Source of the DNA: Bradyrhizobium sp. JYMT SZCCT0180
GTDB lineage: Bacteria > Pseudomonadota > Alphaproteobacteria > Rhizobiales > Xanthobacteraceae
Length of the DNA: 64,000 bases
Reading direction: 5' to 3'
Assembly (NCBI RefSeq): GCF_018130165.1
Contig: NZ_JAFCLZ010000002.1
Span: forward strand, 310,001-374,000
The position numbers and the translations under genes are program-made. The notes beneath the pieces are model-generated. The model was not told where the DNA came from. It saw nothing but the letters and a program-made list of their open reading frames with translations, and did no database searches. Of the stretch, positions 35,476 to 44,154 are shown one piece after another (within the stretch, counting starts at the first letter, position 1; the number at the start of each line of letters is the position of its first letter).

Positions 35476-35579
35476 TATCCGGCCAGGGCGCCGCTCAGGC
35501 CGCAGACCTTAGGGCCTGATCGAAAAGCAGCCCGCATTTTTCGGACACTTCCTAACTGTCTGAAAATGATTCTCGATTT

Positions 35580-35669
35580 CGTCATGGCCGGGCTTGTCCC
35601 GGCCATCCACGTCTTTCTTATTTAAGGGAAGGCAAGACGTGGATGCCCGGCACAAGGCCGGGCATGACG
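35580..35669. repeat. REP-like element with 36-bp imperfect inverted arms
   Basis: Left arm from CGTCATGGCCGGGC to CCACGTCTT (35580-35615) and right arm from AAGACGTGG to GGGCATGACG (35634-35669) pair over most of their length around an AT-rich loop. It lies in the gap after the cupin gene and has no coding sense. Confidence 0.75.
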
Positions 35670-35712
35670 ATGTTCCGTACAAGGCGCTATTTCAGGGGCT
35701 GGCGACGCCAAA

Positions 35713-35979
35713 TCATTTCATCTGTTGCAGCAGCTTGCGTGCATCAGCCAACAGGACCTCAATCTGCTTGCGCTCGGCAGTCGCGGCCTTTGTGAAGAGG
35801 CCGTGTTTGCGCGCGTTCTGGTTTCCTCTTGGCGCACCGGATTCCGGCGCACCGCCATGCATGCGGCAGCGCCTTTTGCCGCGCACCGCCGGCGAGCGGC
35901 ATGATCCACCGGAACGGATTTTTGCCCCGCAACGCGGGCTCGCCAGCATCGGGCGGGTGTTGGGGGAGCGATTGCTCAT
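35713..35979 (-). CDS. HGGXSTX domain protein
   Basis: A small basic protein (88 residues from ATG 35979; a TTG 30 bp upstream is also in frame). It has the HGGXSTX signature: CGAKIRSGGSCRSPA, CRMHGG and GNQNARKHGLFT, with regularly spaced Cys/His that may bind zinc. Such genes appear in mobile or phage-derived cassettes of rhizobia; the function is unknown. It is 67 bp downstream of a partner gene of unknown function, and remnants of the partner recur at 43.9 kb. Confidence 0.65.
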   Translation of the reverse strand: MSNRSPNTRPMLASPRCGAKIRSGGSCRSPAVRGKRRCRMHGGAPESGAPRGNQNARKHGLFTKAATAERKQIEVLLADARKLLQQMK

Positions 35980-36046
35980 GCCTGTGGTCGCCGTTTGGCG
36001 TTGAGGCAATCGCGCCCCCGTGTTCGACGGTGGGGCGTCGGGTCCT

Positions 36047-36631
36047 TCACGGACGCTGGCTCTTGCCCGAAACGATCACGCTCGCATGCTGCGTGACGTT
36101 GCCGACGATCGCCTTGCCACCATCCCCGACACGCACGTTCTGAACAGTGACGGCAGGCTCGCCCTTGTTGCGATAGCGGTTGAGCGCCTCGATCTGGGCC
36201 GGAAACGTACGGACGAGCCTGCCCAATGCGCGCCCGGCACTGTCTTGTTGGGCGATGTCTTCCGCGTTTGCGAGGTGATAGGCACTTCGCATCGCCAGCA
36301 CATGGACGGACACCATCTGCGCTACCAGCATCGCTTCGATGGAATCCCTCGGCTTGATACTTTCCATCATTGAAATCATGAAGGCGAGCTTGGCCGGGTC
36401 GGGCTGCCGCCCGTTCACGCTGGCTTTCAGCAGTTGTTGCAGGATGCCATGCATCGCGTCGCGATCGGCGACCCCCAACGCGTCTGCCATCAGCCGTTCG
36501 GCAAATGCGGGATCGGGATGGTCGATGGACACTCCGCTTGTCGAGATTATTAGCCGTGGGGCTGCGGCAGGCTTGGGTTGACAGGATGCGGGCATTGCCG
36601 TGGGCTCGTTGAGTTCTGGAGGTGTGTCCAT
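36047..36631 (-). CDS. Partner gene of the HGGXSTX cassette, unknown function
   Basis: A 194-residue soluble protein, mostly helical, with no signal peptide and no recognised catalytic motif. A distinctive stretch is AERLMADALGVADRDAM (about residues 42-58). The ATG at 36631 has a GAGGAGA site 6 nt upstream and is preferred to a much longer open frame starting at 36895 whose extra part matches noncoding sequence of a second, broken copy at 43.7-44.1 kb. That comparison supports this start. Confidence 0.65.
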   Translation of the reverse strand: MDTPPELNEPTAMPASCQPKPAAAPRLIISTSGVSIDHPDPAFAERLMADALGVADRDAMHGILQQLLKASVNGRQPDPAKLAFMISMMESIKPRDSIEAMLVAQMVSVHVLAMRSAYHLANAEDIAQQDSAGRALGRLVRTFPAQIEALNRYRNKGEPAVTVQNVRVGDGGKAIVGNVTQHASVIVSGKSQRP

Positions 36632-36764
36632 GTCGATGTCTCCTCGAGCACGCGCATTGGACGCGCGCGGTTTGGCAATGCCCGGGCGGTCGTCCGCCGC
36701 GCGAGCCCGTGCAACTTCAATTGTCGAAAGGATTTTTTGCCCGCAATCGCGCAGAACAGCGCTG

Positions 36765-36915
36765 GCTGGATAGGCCAAAAGCATCTTGCAGGATGGGGGA
36801 TGATGGATACGTGCCGGTGATTTGCCCGACGTGTCAAAAGGTTTTTGCAGGCTCGCTCGGAGCCTCCATGCCAGCGACCGCTGCTTTCTTTGCATGGGGT
36901 TGTTTTCGATATTTT
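36765..36915. repeat. Cassette 5' flank, duplicated at 43960-44145
   Basis: About 150 bp upstream of the cassette share with 43960-44145 the blocks gatgatggata-(c/t)-gtgccgg, tgatttgcccgacgtgtc, aaaaggtttt and tttctttgcatggggttg. It belongs to a dispersed repeat of Bradyrhizobium-like genomes that accompanies such cassettes. No coding sense on either strand. Confidence 0.7.
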
Positions 36916-37079
36916 AGTTGGGAGCGGGAACCGCGCCGCTCGTTGGGTTCCGCCGCGGCGACTGGCAAGGCGGCCTTTACCATGGTGCATGTCAGCGGTT
37001 CCCGGCAGCCGGGTTAAGACTTTGCTCAGGACTGATTGGCTACGGTGCAACCACAAATTGCCGGTGTGCCAGGGGGACT

Positions 37080-39344
37080 ATGTCGCTTTTCAATGCTTCC
37101 GATCGGATTTCGCCCGACTGCGATCGGCAGGCGATGGCGGTCCGGCTGACGCCGCTGCTGTATGTCGCGACGCTGTTCGTCTCGGCGCTGCTCTTGTTCT
37201 CGATCCAGCCGATGTTCGCCAAGATGGTGTTGCCGAAACTCGGCGGCGCGCCCGCGGTGTGGTCGGTGGCGATGGTGTTTTTCCAGACCGTGCTGCTCAG
37301 CGGCTATGCCTACGCGCATCTGCTGAACCGCGTGCTTGCGCCGCGTTGGGCTGCAATGTTCCACCTTGCGCTGCTCGGCGCCACCGCGACGATGCTGCCG
37401 ATCGCGATCGCGCCTGGATGGGGTGTTCCGCCATCGGATGGGACGGCGCTCTGGCTGTTCGGCCTGTTCGCGGTCTCGATCGGCCTGCCATTCTTCACGC
37501 TGTCGGCCAGCGCGCCGCTGCTGCAAAGCTGGTTCGCAGGCAGCGGGCACAGCCGGGCCGGCAATCCCTACGTTCTCTACGCCGCGTCCAACCTCGGTTC
37601 GTTCGCGGCACTGTTCGCCTATCCCGTCGTCATCGAACCGTTTCTCACTTTAAAGACGCAAGCTGCGGCGTGGTCGATCGGCTTTGCGCTGCTCGCCATG
37701 CTCCTGAGCCTGGTCGCGGTGTTGACGTCGCGCGCGAAGCCTGTCGCCGCAAAGGTCGAGGTTTCCAACGATATCCGCGGAAGTACCGGCGAACGGATGC
37801 GGTGGATCGCTCTCGCCGCCGTGCCATCGGGGCTCGTCATCGCGGTCACTGCCTACCTGACGACCGATATTGCCGCCGCACCATTCCTGTGGGTGGTGCC
37901 GCTTGCGATCTACCTGCTGACTTTCGTCGCCGTGTTCCGCGAGCGGCCATGGATCGCCCACGCCAATGTGGTGCGCTTCGTTCCGTTCGCGGTGGCGCCG
38001 CTCGCGGTCAGCCTGATCGGCGGTGAGAAGGTGTTCTGGCTGACGACCATAGCCCTCAACCTCGTCGTCTTCGCGCTGCTGACGCTGATGTGCCACGGCG
38101 AACTTTACGCGCGGCGGCCGAGCCCGCGACGGTTGACGGAGTTCTATCTCTGCACGTCCCTTGGCGGGGTGATCGGTGGCGCCTTTGCGGGGCTCGTCGC
38201 GCCGCAGATCTTCAATGGCAACTACGAATATCCGATCCTGATCGCGCTCGCGCTGTTGTGCACGCCCGGCATTTTTACCGGAGGCTTCCGCAAGGCGCTG
38301 ACCGGCGCGTTGCCATGGCTTGCAATCAGCGCAGCGCTGGCGCTGGTCTGGTACGTCACGCGCTATCAGCCGCCGGCAACATTGGAACTGGCTTTCCAGG
38401 TCCTGCTGGCGCTGCTGGCAGCGGCGATGCTTTTTCAGCGGCAACGGCCGATGCGCTTCGTCGGGCTCGTGATCCTGAGTTTTGCGGTGACCGCCCTGTG
38501 GCGGCCCGGCATTGCGCCGATCGAAACCGCGCGCAGTTTCTTTGGCGTCCACAAGGTCGCGGAGATCAACGGCGGCAGTGCCCGCTTGCTCTATCACGGC
38601 ACCACCATTCATGGCGCGCAGCGGTTGCGCAACGATGATGGCACGCCGGTCACCGGCCCGCTCTTGCCACAGACCTATTACTATCCGGGCGGTCCGTACG
38701 CGGAAGCCATCGGCGCCGCCCGTGCTGTGCGGGGCAGCCTCGACCATGTGGCCGTCGTGGGCCTCGGTACCGGCACCCTGGCTTGTCATCGCAAGGGCAG
38801 GGAGCGCTGGACCTTCTTCGAGATCGATCCCGAGGTGATCCGGATCGCGCGCGATCCGCGCCGCTTCGAGTTCCTGTCGAAATGCGCCCCCGATGCGCCT
38901 ATTGTCGCCGGCGACGCGCGCCTGACGCTGGAGGCATCAACCGACCGCTATGATCTGATCGTGCTCGATGCGTTCTCGTCGGATGCGATTCCGGTGCATC
39001 TGCTGACGCGCGAAGCGGTTGCGGGTTATCTTTCAAAGCTCACGCCGCATGGTGTGATCGTGGTGCATATCTCCAACCGCTACTTCGATCTCGCGCCTGT
39101 TGTGGGTAACGTCGCGCAATCGCTTGGGCTTGTCGCCTACCTGCGGGAAGACACCAGCGCCGGCGATCTGCTGACCACGATGAAAGCCAATGCACGCCTC
39201 GTCGTCCTGGCGCGCGATGCGGCCGCCATCGGCAGCGTTGCCGCAAGCTGGACGCCGCTGCAGCCGGACCGGTCGAGCGCGCTGTGGACCGACGATTACT
39301 CCAATATTCTCGGCGTCATGCTGCACAAGAGATTGGGCGGGTAG
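37080..39344 (+). CDS. Multi-spanning membrane protein fused to a spermidine synthase-like domain
   Basis: A 754-residue two-part protein. Residues about 20-500 hold 12 or more hydrophobic segments arranged like a transporter. Residues about 540-740 are a Rossmann methyltransferase-type domain of the spermidine synthase family: VVGLGTGTLACH (glycine loop), FFEIDPEVI (acidic ligand), AGDARLTLE and DLIVLDAFSSDAIPVHLL. The typical polyamine-synthase gate residues are not obvious, so the reaction is open. ATG 37080 follows a GGGGGA site; the longer open frame upstream runs through repeat sequence. Fusions of this type are known in many bacteria but uncharacterised. Confidence 0.82.
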   Translation: MSLFNASDRISPDCDRQAMAVRLTPLLYVATLFVSALLLFSIQPMFAKMVLPKLGGAPAVWSVAMVFFQTVLLSGYAYAHLLNRVLAPRWAAMFHLALLGATATMLPIAIAPGWGVPPSDGTALWLFGLFAVSIGLPFFTLSASAPLLQSWFAGSGHSRAGNPYVLYAASNLGSFAALFAYPVVIEPFLTLKTQAAAWSIGFALLAMLLSLVAVLTSRAKPVAAKVEVSNDIRGSTGERMRWIALAAVPSGLVIAVTAYLTTDIAAAPFLWVVPLAIYLLTFVAVFRERPWIAHANVVRFVPFAVAPLAVSLIGGEKVFWLTTIALNLVVFALLTLMCHGELYARRPSPRRLTEFYLCTSLGGVIGGAFAGLVAPQIFNGNYEYPILIALALLCTPGIFTGGFRKALTGALPWLAISAALALVWYVTRYQPPATLELAFQVLLALLAAAMLFQRQRPMRFVGLVILSFAVTALWRPGIAPIETARSFFGVHKVAEINGGSARLLYHGTTIHGAQRLRNDDGTPVTGPLLPQTYYYPGGPYAEAIGAARAVRGSLDHVAVVGLGTGTLACHRKGRERWTFFEIDPEVIRIARDPRRFEFLSKCAPDAPIVAGDARLTLEASTDRYDLIVLDAFSSDAIPVHLLTREAVAGYLSKLTPHGVIVVHISNRYFDLAPVVGNVAQSLGLVAYLREDTSAGDLLTTMKANARLVVLARDAAAIGSVAASWTPLQPDRSSALWTDDYSNILGVMLHKRLGG

Positions 39345-39519
39345 ACTAGTCCTCCTATCCAACCAGCGCGGCTGATCGAACGATTTCCATTCACGATGTT
39401 GGATCGGTCATCGCCATCGCGAGTGCCAAGTTCTGAAAATGACCCGAAGCGGACATTGGCTAGTGTATCAGGGTCAACTAGGATCAAGCGACAGTTGCAA
39501 TAGCTTGGGTGCTTTCTCA

Positions 39520-40797
39520 ATGACCGGACGCGGCTTCACACGGCTGCTTTGCGTCGCCTGCGCAGCGGCATTCCCTTTCATGCTGGATGCGCTCACACTG
39601 AATTCGCATCGAGCCTTCGCCCAGGCAGCACCGGCCTCACAAGGGGCCGGTCCCCGCTTTCGTGCCGACGGGCCGAATGCGGACGAGTTCGGCCGCAAGG
39701 AGGGGTACCCGAGCTGCACGGGAATTGCCTATGTTCACGAAACGCGCTGCCGCGTCGGTGCGCTGAGCCGCTACGACACGCTGTTTCCTGCGCGCACCAT
39801 CGCTGCCCCGAAGCAGCCGGCCCCGCTGGCACGCGTAGCGGGCGAGCCTGCTATTCGCTATGGCTTTGCCGGGCTCGACCTGACGCTCGACGACTACCTC
39901 AATCGTCAACCGGTCACTGGCCTCTTGATCGCGAAAGACAATACGATCCTGGTCGAGCGTTACCAGTACGGACGCACCGATACGGACCGCCTGGCATCCT
40001 TTTCCATGGCGAAGACCGTGGTTGCGCTGCTGATCGGCATCGCCGTGAAGGAGGGGGCCATCCGGTCCGTCGATGATCTGGCGGAAACCTATGTCCCTGG
40101 TTTGAAGGACACCGAATACGGCCGTACGCCGATCAAGGCGCTGCTGCTGATGGCCTCAGGCGTCGCCTTCTCGGAAGACTACGACATCCGGTCCAGCGAC
40201 ATCAACAAACTGGCCCGCATGACCGTTGAGCAGGACTCTGCCGGCAGCCTCGCTGCGGTGATGCAGTTCAACACCCGCCGTTCCCTGCCGGGGGCGCGTT
40301 TCTCCTACTCGTCGGCTGAATCGCTGGTGCTCGGCCTTGTGCTCGCGGCCGCCACGAAGCGAACAGTATCCGACTATGCCGCCGAAAAGCTCTGGCAGCC
40401 GCTGGGAGCGGAAGCCGATGCGACGTGGATCATCGATGCGACCGGGCAGGAAATCACGTTTGCCTATGTCAATGCGGTGCTGCGCGACTGGGCGCGTCTC
40501 GGCCTGATGCTGGCCAATCGCGGCAATTGGCAGGGCAAGACCGTCGTCCCCGAGGACTGGCTGGCGGCATCGGCCGCCAATGCGCTTCCGACGGATTTTC
40601 CGCTGGCGAAGTACGGTTATCAAATCTGGTATTCCGCAGACACCAGACGTTTTTCGCTGCAAGGCCTTCGCGGACAATTTGTCTTTGTCGATCCAGACCT
40701 GAAGCTTGTTCTCGTGCAGACCGCGCTCAGCGGTGGCCGGCCCGAGGCCGCCGAGCTGTTTGCTCTATGGAACGCGCTGAGAGCACAAGTTCACTAG
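39520..40797 (+). CDS. Serine hydrolase of the beta-lactamase/penicillin-binding fold
   Basis: A 425-residue exported hydrolase (class C beta-lactamase-like fold). The signal peptide is followed by the SxxK motif SMAK (in SFSMAKTVV, about residue 163) and the YxS-type motif in FSYSSAES. It likely acts on an ester or amide such as peptidoglycan stem peptides or a small ester; esterases and D-aminopeptidases share this fold. The ATG at 39520 is chosen since it begins the signal peptide; an upstream ATG is in frame at 39439. It is the first of three genes divided by repeats. Confidence 0.82.
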   Translation: MTGRGFTRLLCVACAAAFPFMLDALTLNSHRAFAQAAPASQGAGPRFRADGPNADEFGRKEGYPSCTGIAYVHETRCRVGALSRYDTLFPARTIAAPKQPAPLARVAGEPAIRYGFAGLDLTLDDYLNRQPVTGLLIAKDNTILVERYQYGRTDTDRLASFSMAKTVVALLIGIAVKEGAIRSVDDLAETYVPGLKDTEYGRTPIKALLLMASGVAFSEDYDIRSSDINKLARMTVEQDSAGSLAAVMQFNTRRSLPGARFSYSSAESLVLGLVLAAATKRTVSDYAAEKLWQPLGAEADATWIIDATGQEITFAYVNAVLRDWARLGLMLANRGNWQGKTVVPEDWLAASAANALPTDFPLAKYGYQIWYSADTRRFSLQGLRGQFVFVDPDLKLVLVQTALSGGRPEAAELFALWNALRAQVH

Positions 40798-41117
40798 GCC
40801 GCAGTGGTAGGCGCATCCGCCAGCGGTTCTGTCGTCTGCAATATTCCCTTTCGAGGGCAAAGTGGAGCAAGTGAGGCAGAGCGCAGTGTCGGCTTCTGGC
40901 ACGAAGCGGAAGAGCCCGGCCGATCTGGCGACGTCCGTTGACGGCGGTAGACCGGAAGTGGCTGGCCGACCGTCAAACCGACGCGATTGACCCAAAGCGG
41001 ACATAAGGCCTCGGGCACACATTGCTTTCTTTTGGGTGGCGTGTAGAACGGCAGTCGGGTGCTCGCTGCAGGTGGCAGTGACAGGTCAAGCGATGGTCGG
41101 GCCGCCACGCGGAGAGC
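40798..41117. repeat. 320-bp gap with a degenerate dispersed repeat (copy R2)
   Basis: No gene is supported. The core at about 40925-41010 contains gtagaccggaagtggc and tcaaaccgacgcgattgac followed by ccaaagcggacat. The same blocks in the same order occur at 42630-42715, and shorter pieces at 39430-39465 and 43890-43912. Translations give the low-complexity pseudo-peptides often misannotated as proteins in Bradyrhizobium. Confidence 0.65.
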
Positions 41118-42560
41118 GTGCGCCCCATGACCTGTCGAAGATCAGACGAAGAAATCCTCCGTGCCCAATACCTCGCCGGGAGGGCCGTCAATGTGCCACC
41201 GCTGCTGCTTCTCGCCGCTGTGGTGCTCCTCCTAGGCATCCTGTTCGCAAATCCGGTCGCGGCAGCATCCGCAATGGGCGCGTACTCTGCCCAGCCCGTC
41301 TACCTGTTCAGCATCCCCGTTGATTTCATTCTTTTCGGCCTGACGCTGCTAGGCGTCGCGGTGTTCCACCGCTGGACACTTGAGGTGGCGTTGACCGGGC
41401 TCGTGGCCGTTACGCTTTACAAGCTGCTGTTTACCGGCTTCCGGCATGGCGAGGGTCTGACCGGCTTCATGTTCCAGCTGCATCACGAATGGGTTGTTCT
41501 TGCCAATCTGTTTCTACTGCTGATGGGGTTCGCTATCCTGTCGCGGCATTTCGAGAACAGCCGAATCCCCGACGCGATGCCGGCGTTGCTGCCAAACGGC
41601 TGGAGCGGCGGCCTGATCCTGCTGGCGATCGTATTCGTGATGTCGGGTTTCCTCGACAACATCGCCGCTGCTTTGATCGGTGGCACTATGGCGCGGCACG
41701 TATTCAAGGGCAAAGTGCATATCGGTTACCTTGCCGCCATCGTCGCGGCCGCCAATGCCGGAGGCGCAGGCAGCGTCGTTGGTGATACCACCACCACCAT
41801 GATGTGGATCGACGGCATTAGCCCGCTGCGCGTCGTGGAGGCATACGTTGCAGCCATCGCTGGCTTCCTGATCTACGGAATACCGGCTTCGCTCGCACAA
41901 CATCGCCATTCCCCCATAGAGAAGGATGCGCAGCGTGGCCTGCACATCGATTGGACCTACGTGGGAATTGTCGCTGCAATCCTGATCATCGCTGTTTCGG
42001 CCAACGTCATCGCCAATCTGAAATTTCCGGCGATGCTCGATGCCGTCCCCGTGATAGGGCTTGCGGTGTGGATCGTCATTCTCGCAGCCGCGCCGCTGCG
42101 TCGGCCGGATTGGGCTATCATGCCGGAAACGTTCAAGGGCACGGTCTTCCTTTTGGCCCTTGTCACCAATGCGTCCTTCATGCCGGTAGAGGAATTGCCT
42201 GTCGCCTCGTGGCAAACCGCGTTGGGGCTCGGCTTCCTGTCTTCCGTGTTCGACAACATCCCGTTGACGGCGCTTGCGCTGAAGCAGGGTGGCTACGACT
42301 GGGGTTTCCTTGCATATAGCGTGGGCTTTGGCGGTTCGATGATCTGGTTCGGTTCGTCGGCGGGCGTCGCGATCGCCAATATGTATCCGGAGGCCAAGTC
42401 GGTCGGCTTGTGGCTGCGGCACGGCTGGTCTGTCGTGGTGGCGTATATTGTGGGCTTCTTCGTGATGTTCGCAGTCGTCGGTTGGCATCCTGACGCTCCA
42501 CACAAAAAGCGTGTTGCGCTGGATGTGAACTATCAACTGGACGTGGCTGGCCGCCCGTAA
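41118..42560 (+). CDS. NhaD-type sodium/proton antiporter (ion transporter superfamily)
   Basis: A 480-residue membrane protein with about 12 hydrophobic segments. It fits the NhaD/ArsB-like branch of the IT superfamily: GFLDNIAAALIGGTMA and the second half's SSVFDNIPLTALALKQGG form the paired DN motifs, and VGDTTTTMMWIDG lies between. NhaD exchanges Na+ or Li+ for H+. The start is GTG 41118 or ATG 41127, both close to a GGAGA site. The flanks are repeats, suggesting acquisition as a module. Confidence 0.82.
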   Translation: MRPMTCRRSDEEILRAQYLAGRAVNVPPLLLLAAVVLLLGILFANPVAAASAMGAYSAQPVYLFSIPVDFILFGLTLLGVAVFHRWTLEVALTGLVAVTLYKLLFTGFRHGEGLTGFMFQLHHEWVVLANLFLLLMGFAILSRHFENSRIPDAMPALLPNGWSGGLILLAIVFVMSGFLDNIAAALIGGTMARHVFKGKVHIGYLAAIVAAANAGGAGSVVGDTTTTMMWIDGISPLRVVEAYVAAIAGFLIYGIPASLAQHRHSPIEKDAQRGLHIDWTYVGIVAAILIIAVSANVIANLKFPAMLDAVPVIGLAVWIVILAAAPLRRPDWAIMPETFKGTVFLLALVTNASFMPVEELPVASWQTALGLGFLSSVFDNIPLTALALKQGGYDWGFLAYSVGFGGSMIWFGSSAGVAIANMYPEAKSVGLWLRHGWSVVVAYIVGFFVMFAVVGWHPDAPHKKRVALDVNYQLDVAGRP

Positions 42561-42584
42561 GGCGAGCCTAAGCATAGCGCGGTG

Positions 42585-42720
42585 GAATGTCCGCGTTTGG
42601 CATCTTTGAGACATGCCTGCCTATCCCGAGAATGTCCGTTCATCGGGGTAGACCGGAAGTCGCCGTGATCCGATCAAACCGACGCGAATGACCCATTCCG
42701 GAAGTCAAGTCTATTGGATG
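42585..42720. repeat. Degenerate dispersed repeat, copy R3
   Basis: Blocks gaatgtccgttc, ggggtagaccggaagtcgcc, tcaaaccgacgcgaatgac and ccattccggaag match copy R2 at 40925-41010. It fills the gap between the antiporter gene and the convergent acetyltransferase gene. Confidence 0.65.
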
Positions 42721-43701
42721 TTATCGCCAATCGTCGATGATGTAGGCGCCCGGGCGGCAATAGCCCGGATCGTTCTGTCTGTGCATGGTCACGCCCAGAA
42801 TCTCGCTGCGAAATTCGCGGGCGACGAGATGCTGATAGGCTTCATGGCGCGCCATGTTCGCACCAGCCAACAAGTTCGACATGCCGGCAGCGACCGCCAT
42901 AGCCTCACACGCATCGAGCAGCCGGAGATAGTCGCGTTCGGCCGATCCTCCGTCGCGAACCGCACCGAATTTAACGAAGCAGGTGTCCGCGCCGGCTTCG
43001 CTGCGTGGCCCGTAGTGACACACCGCGAACGCCGCGATGCCACGGGCACCTTCAACCAAAGCTATGTCACCTAAACCCTGCGAATGCGTCGCGCTTATCT
43101 CACCGGACAGGTCGAGACCCGGGTAAATCGTTTCAGCTACGTCCCGACACGACTGGAGGGCCTCCTCTCGCTGCACTTGGCTCAACTCGCTGAAGCGCAA
43201 CCATCCGGCTGCCGTTTGCCGCACCGCTTTTGCCGACATGATTGCTGTGAGGAAACGCGCGTAAAAGCCGTATTTTTGGTAGAGAGCGATATGCTTTGCG
43301 CTATCCGAGAATGTGAATAACCCAACATGCCGCGTGCCCCAGGTTTCGAATTGCTCCATGGTCTTCGCAAGCAGTGCTCCGGCGATACCTTGCCCCTGGA
43401 CATCAGGACGCACGGTCAATGGGCCTAAGAAGCCGACGCTTCCCCAGTTGGTGGCAAAATTGGAGCCGACAAATTTTCCATCCAGTGTCGCGCCGAATGA
43501 GGCTACGTGAGCCGCGCGCTGACGGCCATAAACGTAATCCCGATCGGCCCAAAACGTCTCCGGGTCCGGAGCCCCAATGAAAGTCCCAAAGGCGAGACGC
43601 ACAATCCGCGCAGCTTCCGGCAAGTCGTTTTTATCGAGTTTGCCCACTACCGGGCGGCTTGCGTTCGGACCAGTGTGCTCGCTGGCATCACGATCTGACA
43701 T
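42721..43701 (-). CDS. GNAT-family N-acetyltransferase
   Basis: A 326-residue protein whose first 155 residues form a GNAT domain with the acetyl-CoA loop RPDVQGQGIAGALL (about residues 98-111) and LYQKYGFYARF as motif B. The second half (from about residue 165) looks like a second, degenerate GNAT-like domain ending DPGYCRPGAYIIDDWR. The ATG at 43701 has a GGAGGTGAT ribosome site, one of the best in the window; an upstream in-frame ATG at 43740 is not needed. The acceptor is unknown. Confidence 0.82.
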   Translation of the reverse strand: MSDRDASEHTGPNASRPVVGKLDKNDLPEAARIVRLAFGTFIGAPDPETFWADRDYVYGRQRAAHVASFGATLDGKFVGSNFATNWGSVGFLGPLTVRPDVQGQGIAGALLAKTMEQFETWGTRHVGLFTFSDSAKHIALYQKYGFYARFLTAIMSAKAVRQTAAGWLRFSELSQVQREEALQSCRDVAETIYPGLDLSGEISATHSQGLGDIALVEGARGIAAFAVCHYGPRSEAGADTCFVKFGAVRDGGSAERDYLRLLDACEAMAVAAGMSNLLAGANMARHEAYQHLVAREFRSEILGVTMHRQNDPGYCRPGAYIIDDWR

Positions 43702-44154
43702 GATCACCTCCCATTGAGACCCGACTCTGGAAGTAGCCACATTAGCGACGATAGCAGCTCAGGTAGTCGCAACTCAAGCGTACCCAGATCGATCAAGCGG
43801 GCTGATGTGTACGGATAGCTGCCGTTGCGTATGGTCGTCAGCTCATGGCACAAAGCTGACATGACCGCAGCGTCGCGAAAGGTCCGCTGTTCAGGGAATA
43901 GCGGACATTGCGAGCGATGGGCTACCCCCAATGCGTCCGCCATCAATCGCGCCGCACAGAGCTGGACGGACAGGCCAAAGGGCGTTTTGCAGAATGGGGG
44001 GATGATGGATATGTGCCGGTGATTTGCCCGACGTGTCAAAAGGTTTTCGCGGCCAATGCTGGCGACCGCTGGCTGCGCCGGAAATTCGGCAGCTAACCCA
44101 GCAGGTTCCTTTCTTTGCATGGGGTTGTTTTCGCAGTTTTGTTTCTGGACCCTA
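43702..44154. pseudogene. Remnant of the HGGXSTX partner gene and flank
   Basis: No intact gene. On the minus strand about 43935-43960 encode RLMADALGVAHR, matching codons near 45-55 of the gene at 36047-36631. They are joined directly to sequence that, in the intact copy, lies upstream of the start codon (RRANHRHISIIP frame; flank match 43960-44145). After those codons the match stops in another repeat (ggtccgctgttcaggg / tagcggacattgcg at about 43885-43912). It is thus a deletion derivative of the cassette. Confidence 0.6.

Noticed and set aside
36632..36895. An 88-codon N-terminal extension of the HGGXSTX partner gene
   Set aside because: This stretch matches noncoding flank in the broken copy at 43.9-44.1 kb, so translation should begin at 36631.
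37650..38789. A 379-codon minus-strand frame within the spermidine synthase-like fusion
   Set aside because: Composition of Arg, His and Gln and no motif; the + strand reading has hydrophobic segments and a synthase domain.
40794..41239. Minus-strand frames giving peptides such as YVRFGSIASV and MSALGQSRRF
   Set aside because: These are known artefacts of a dispersed Bradyrhizobium repeat, not genes.
43704..44120. A 138-codon minus-strand frame
   Set aside because: It is stitched from repeat sequence and a small remnant of another gene; no ribosome site.
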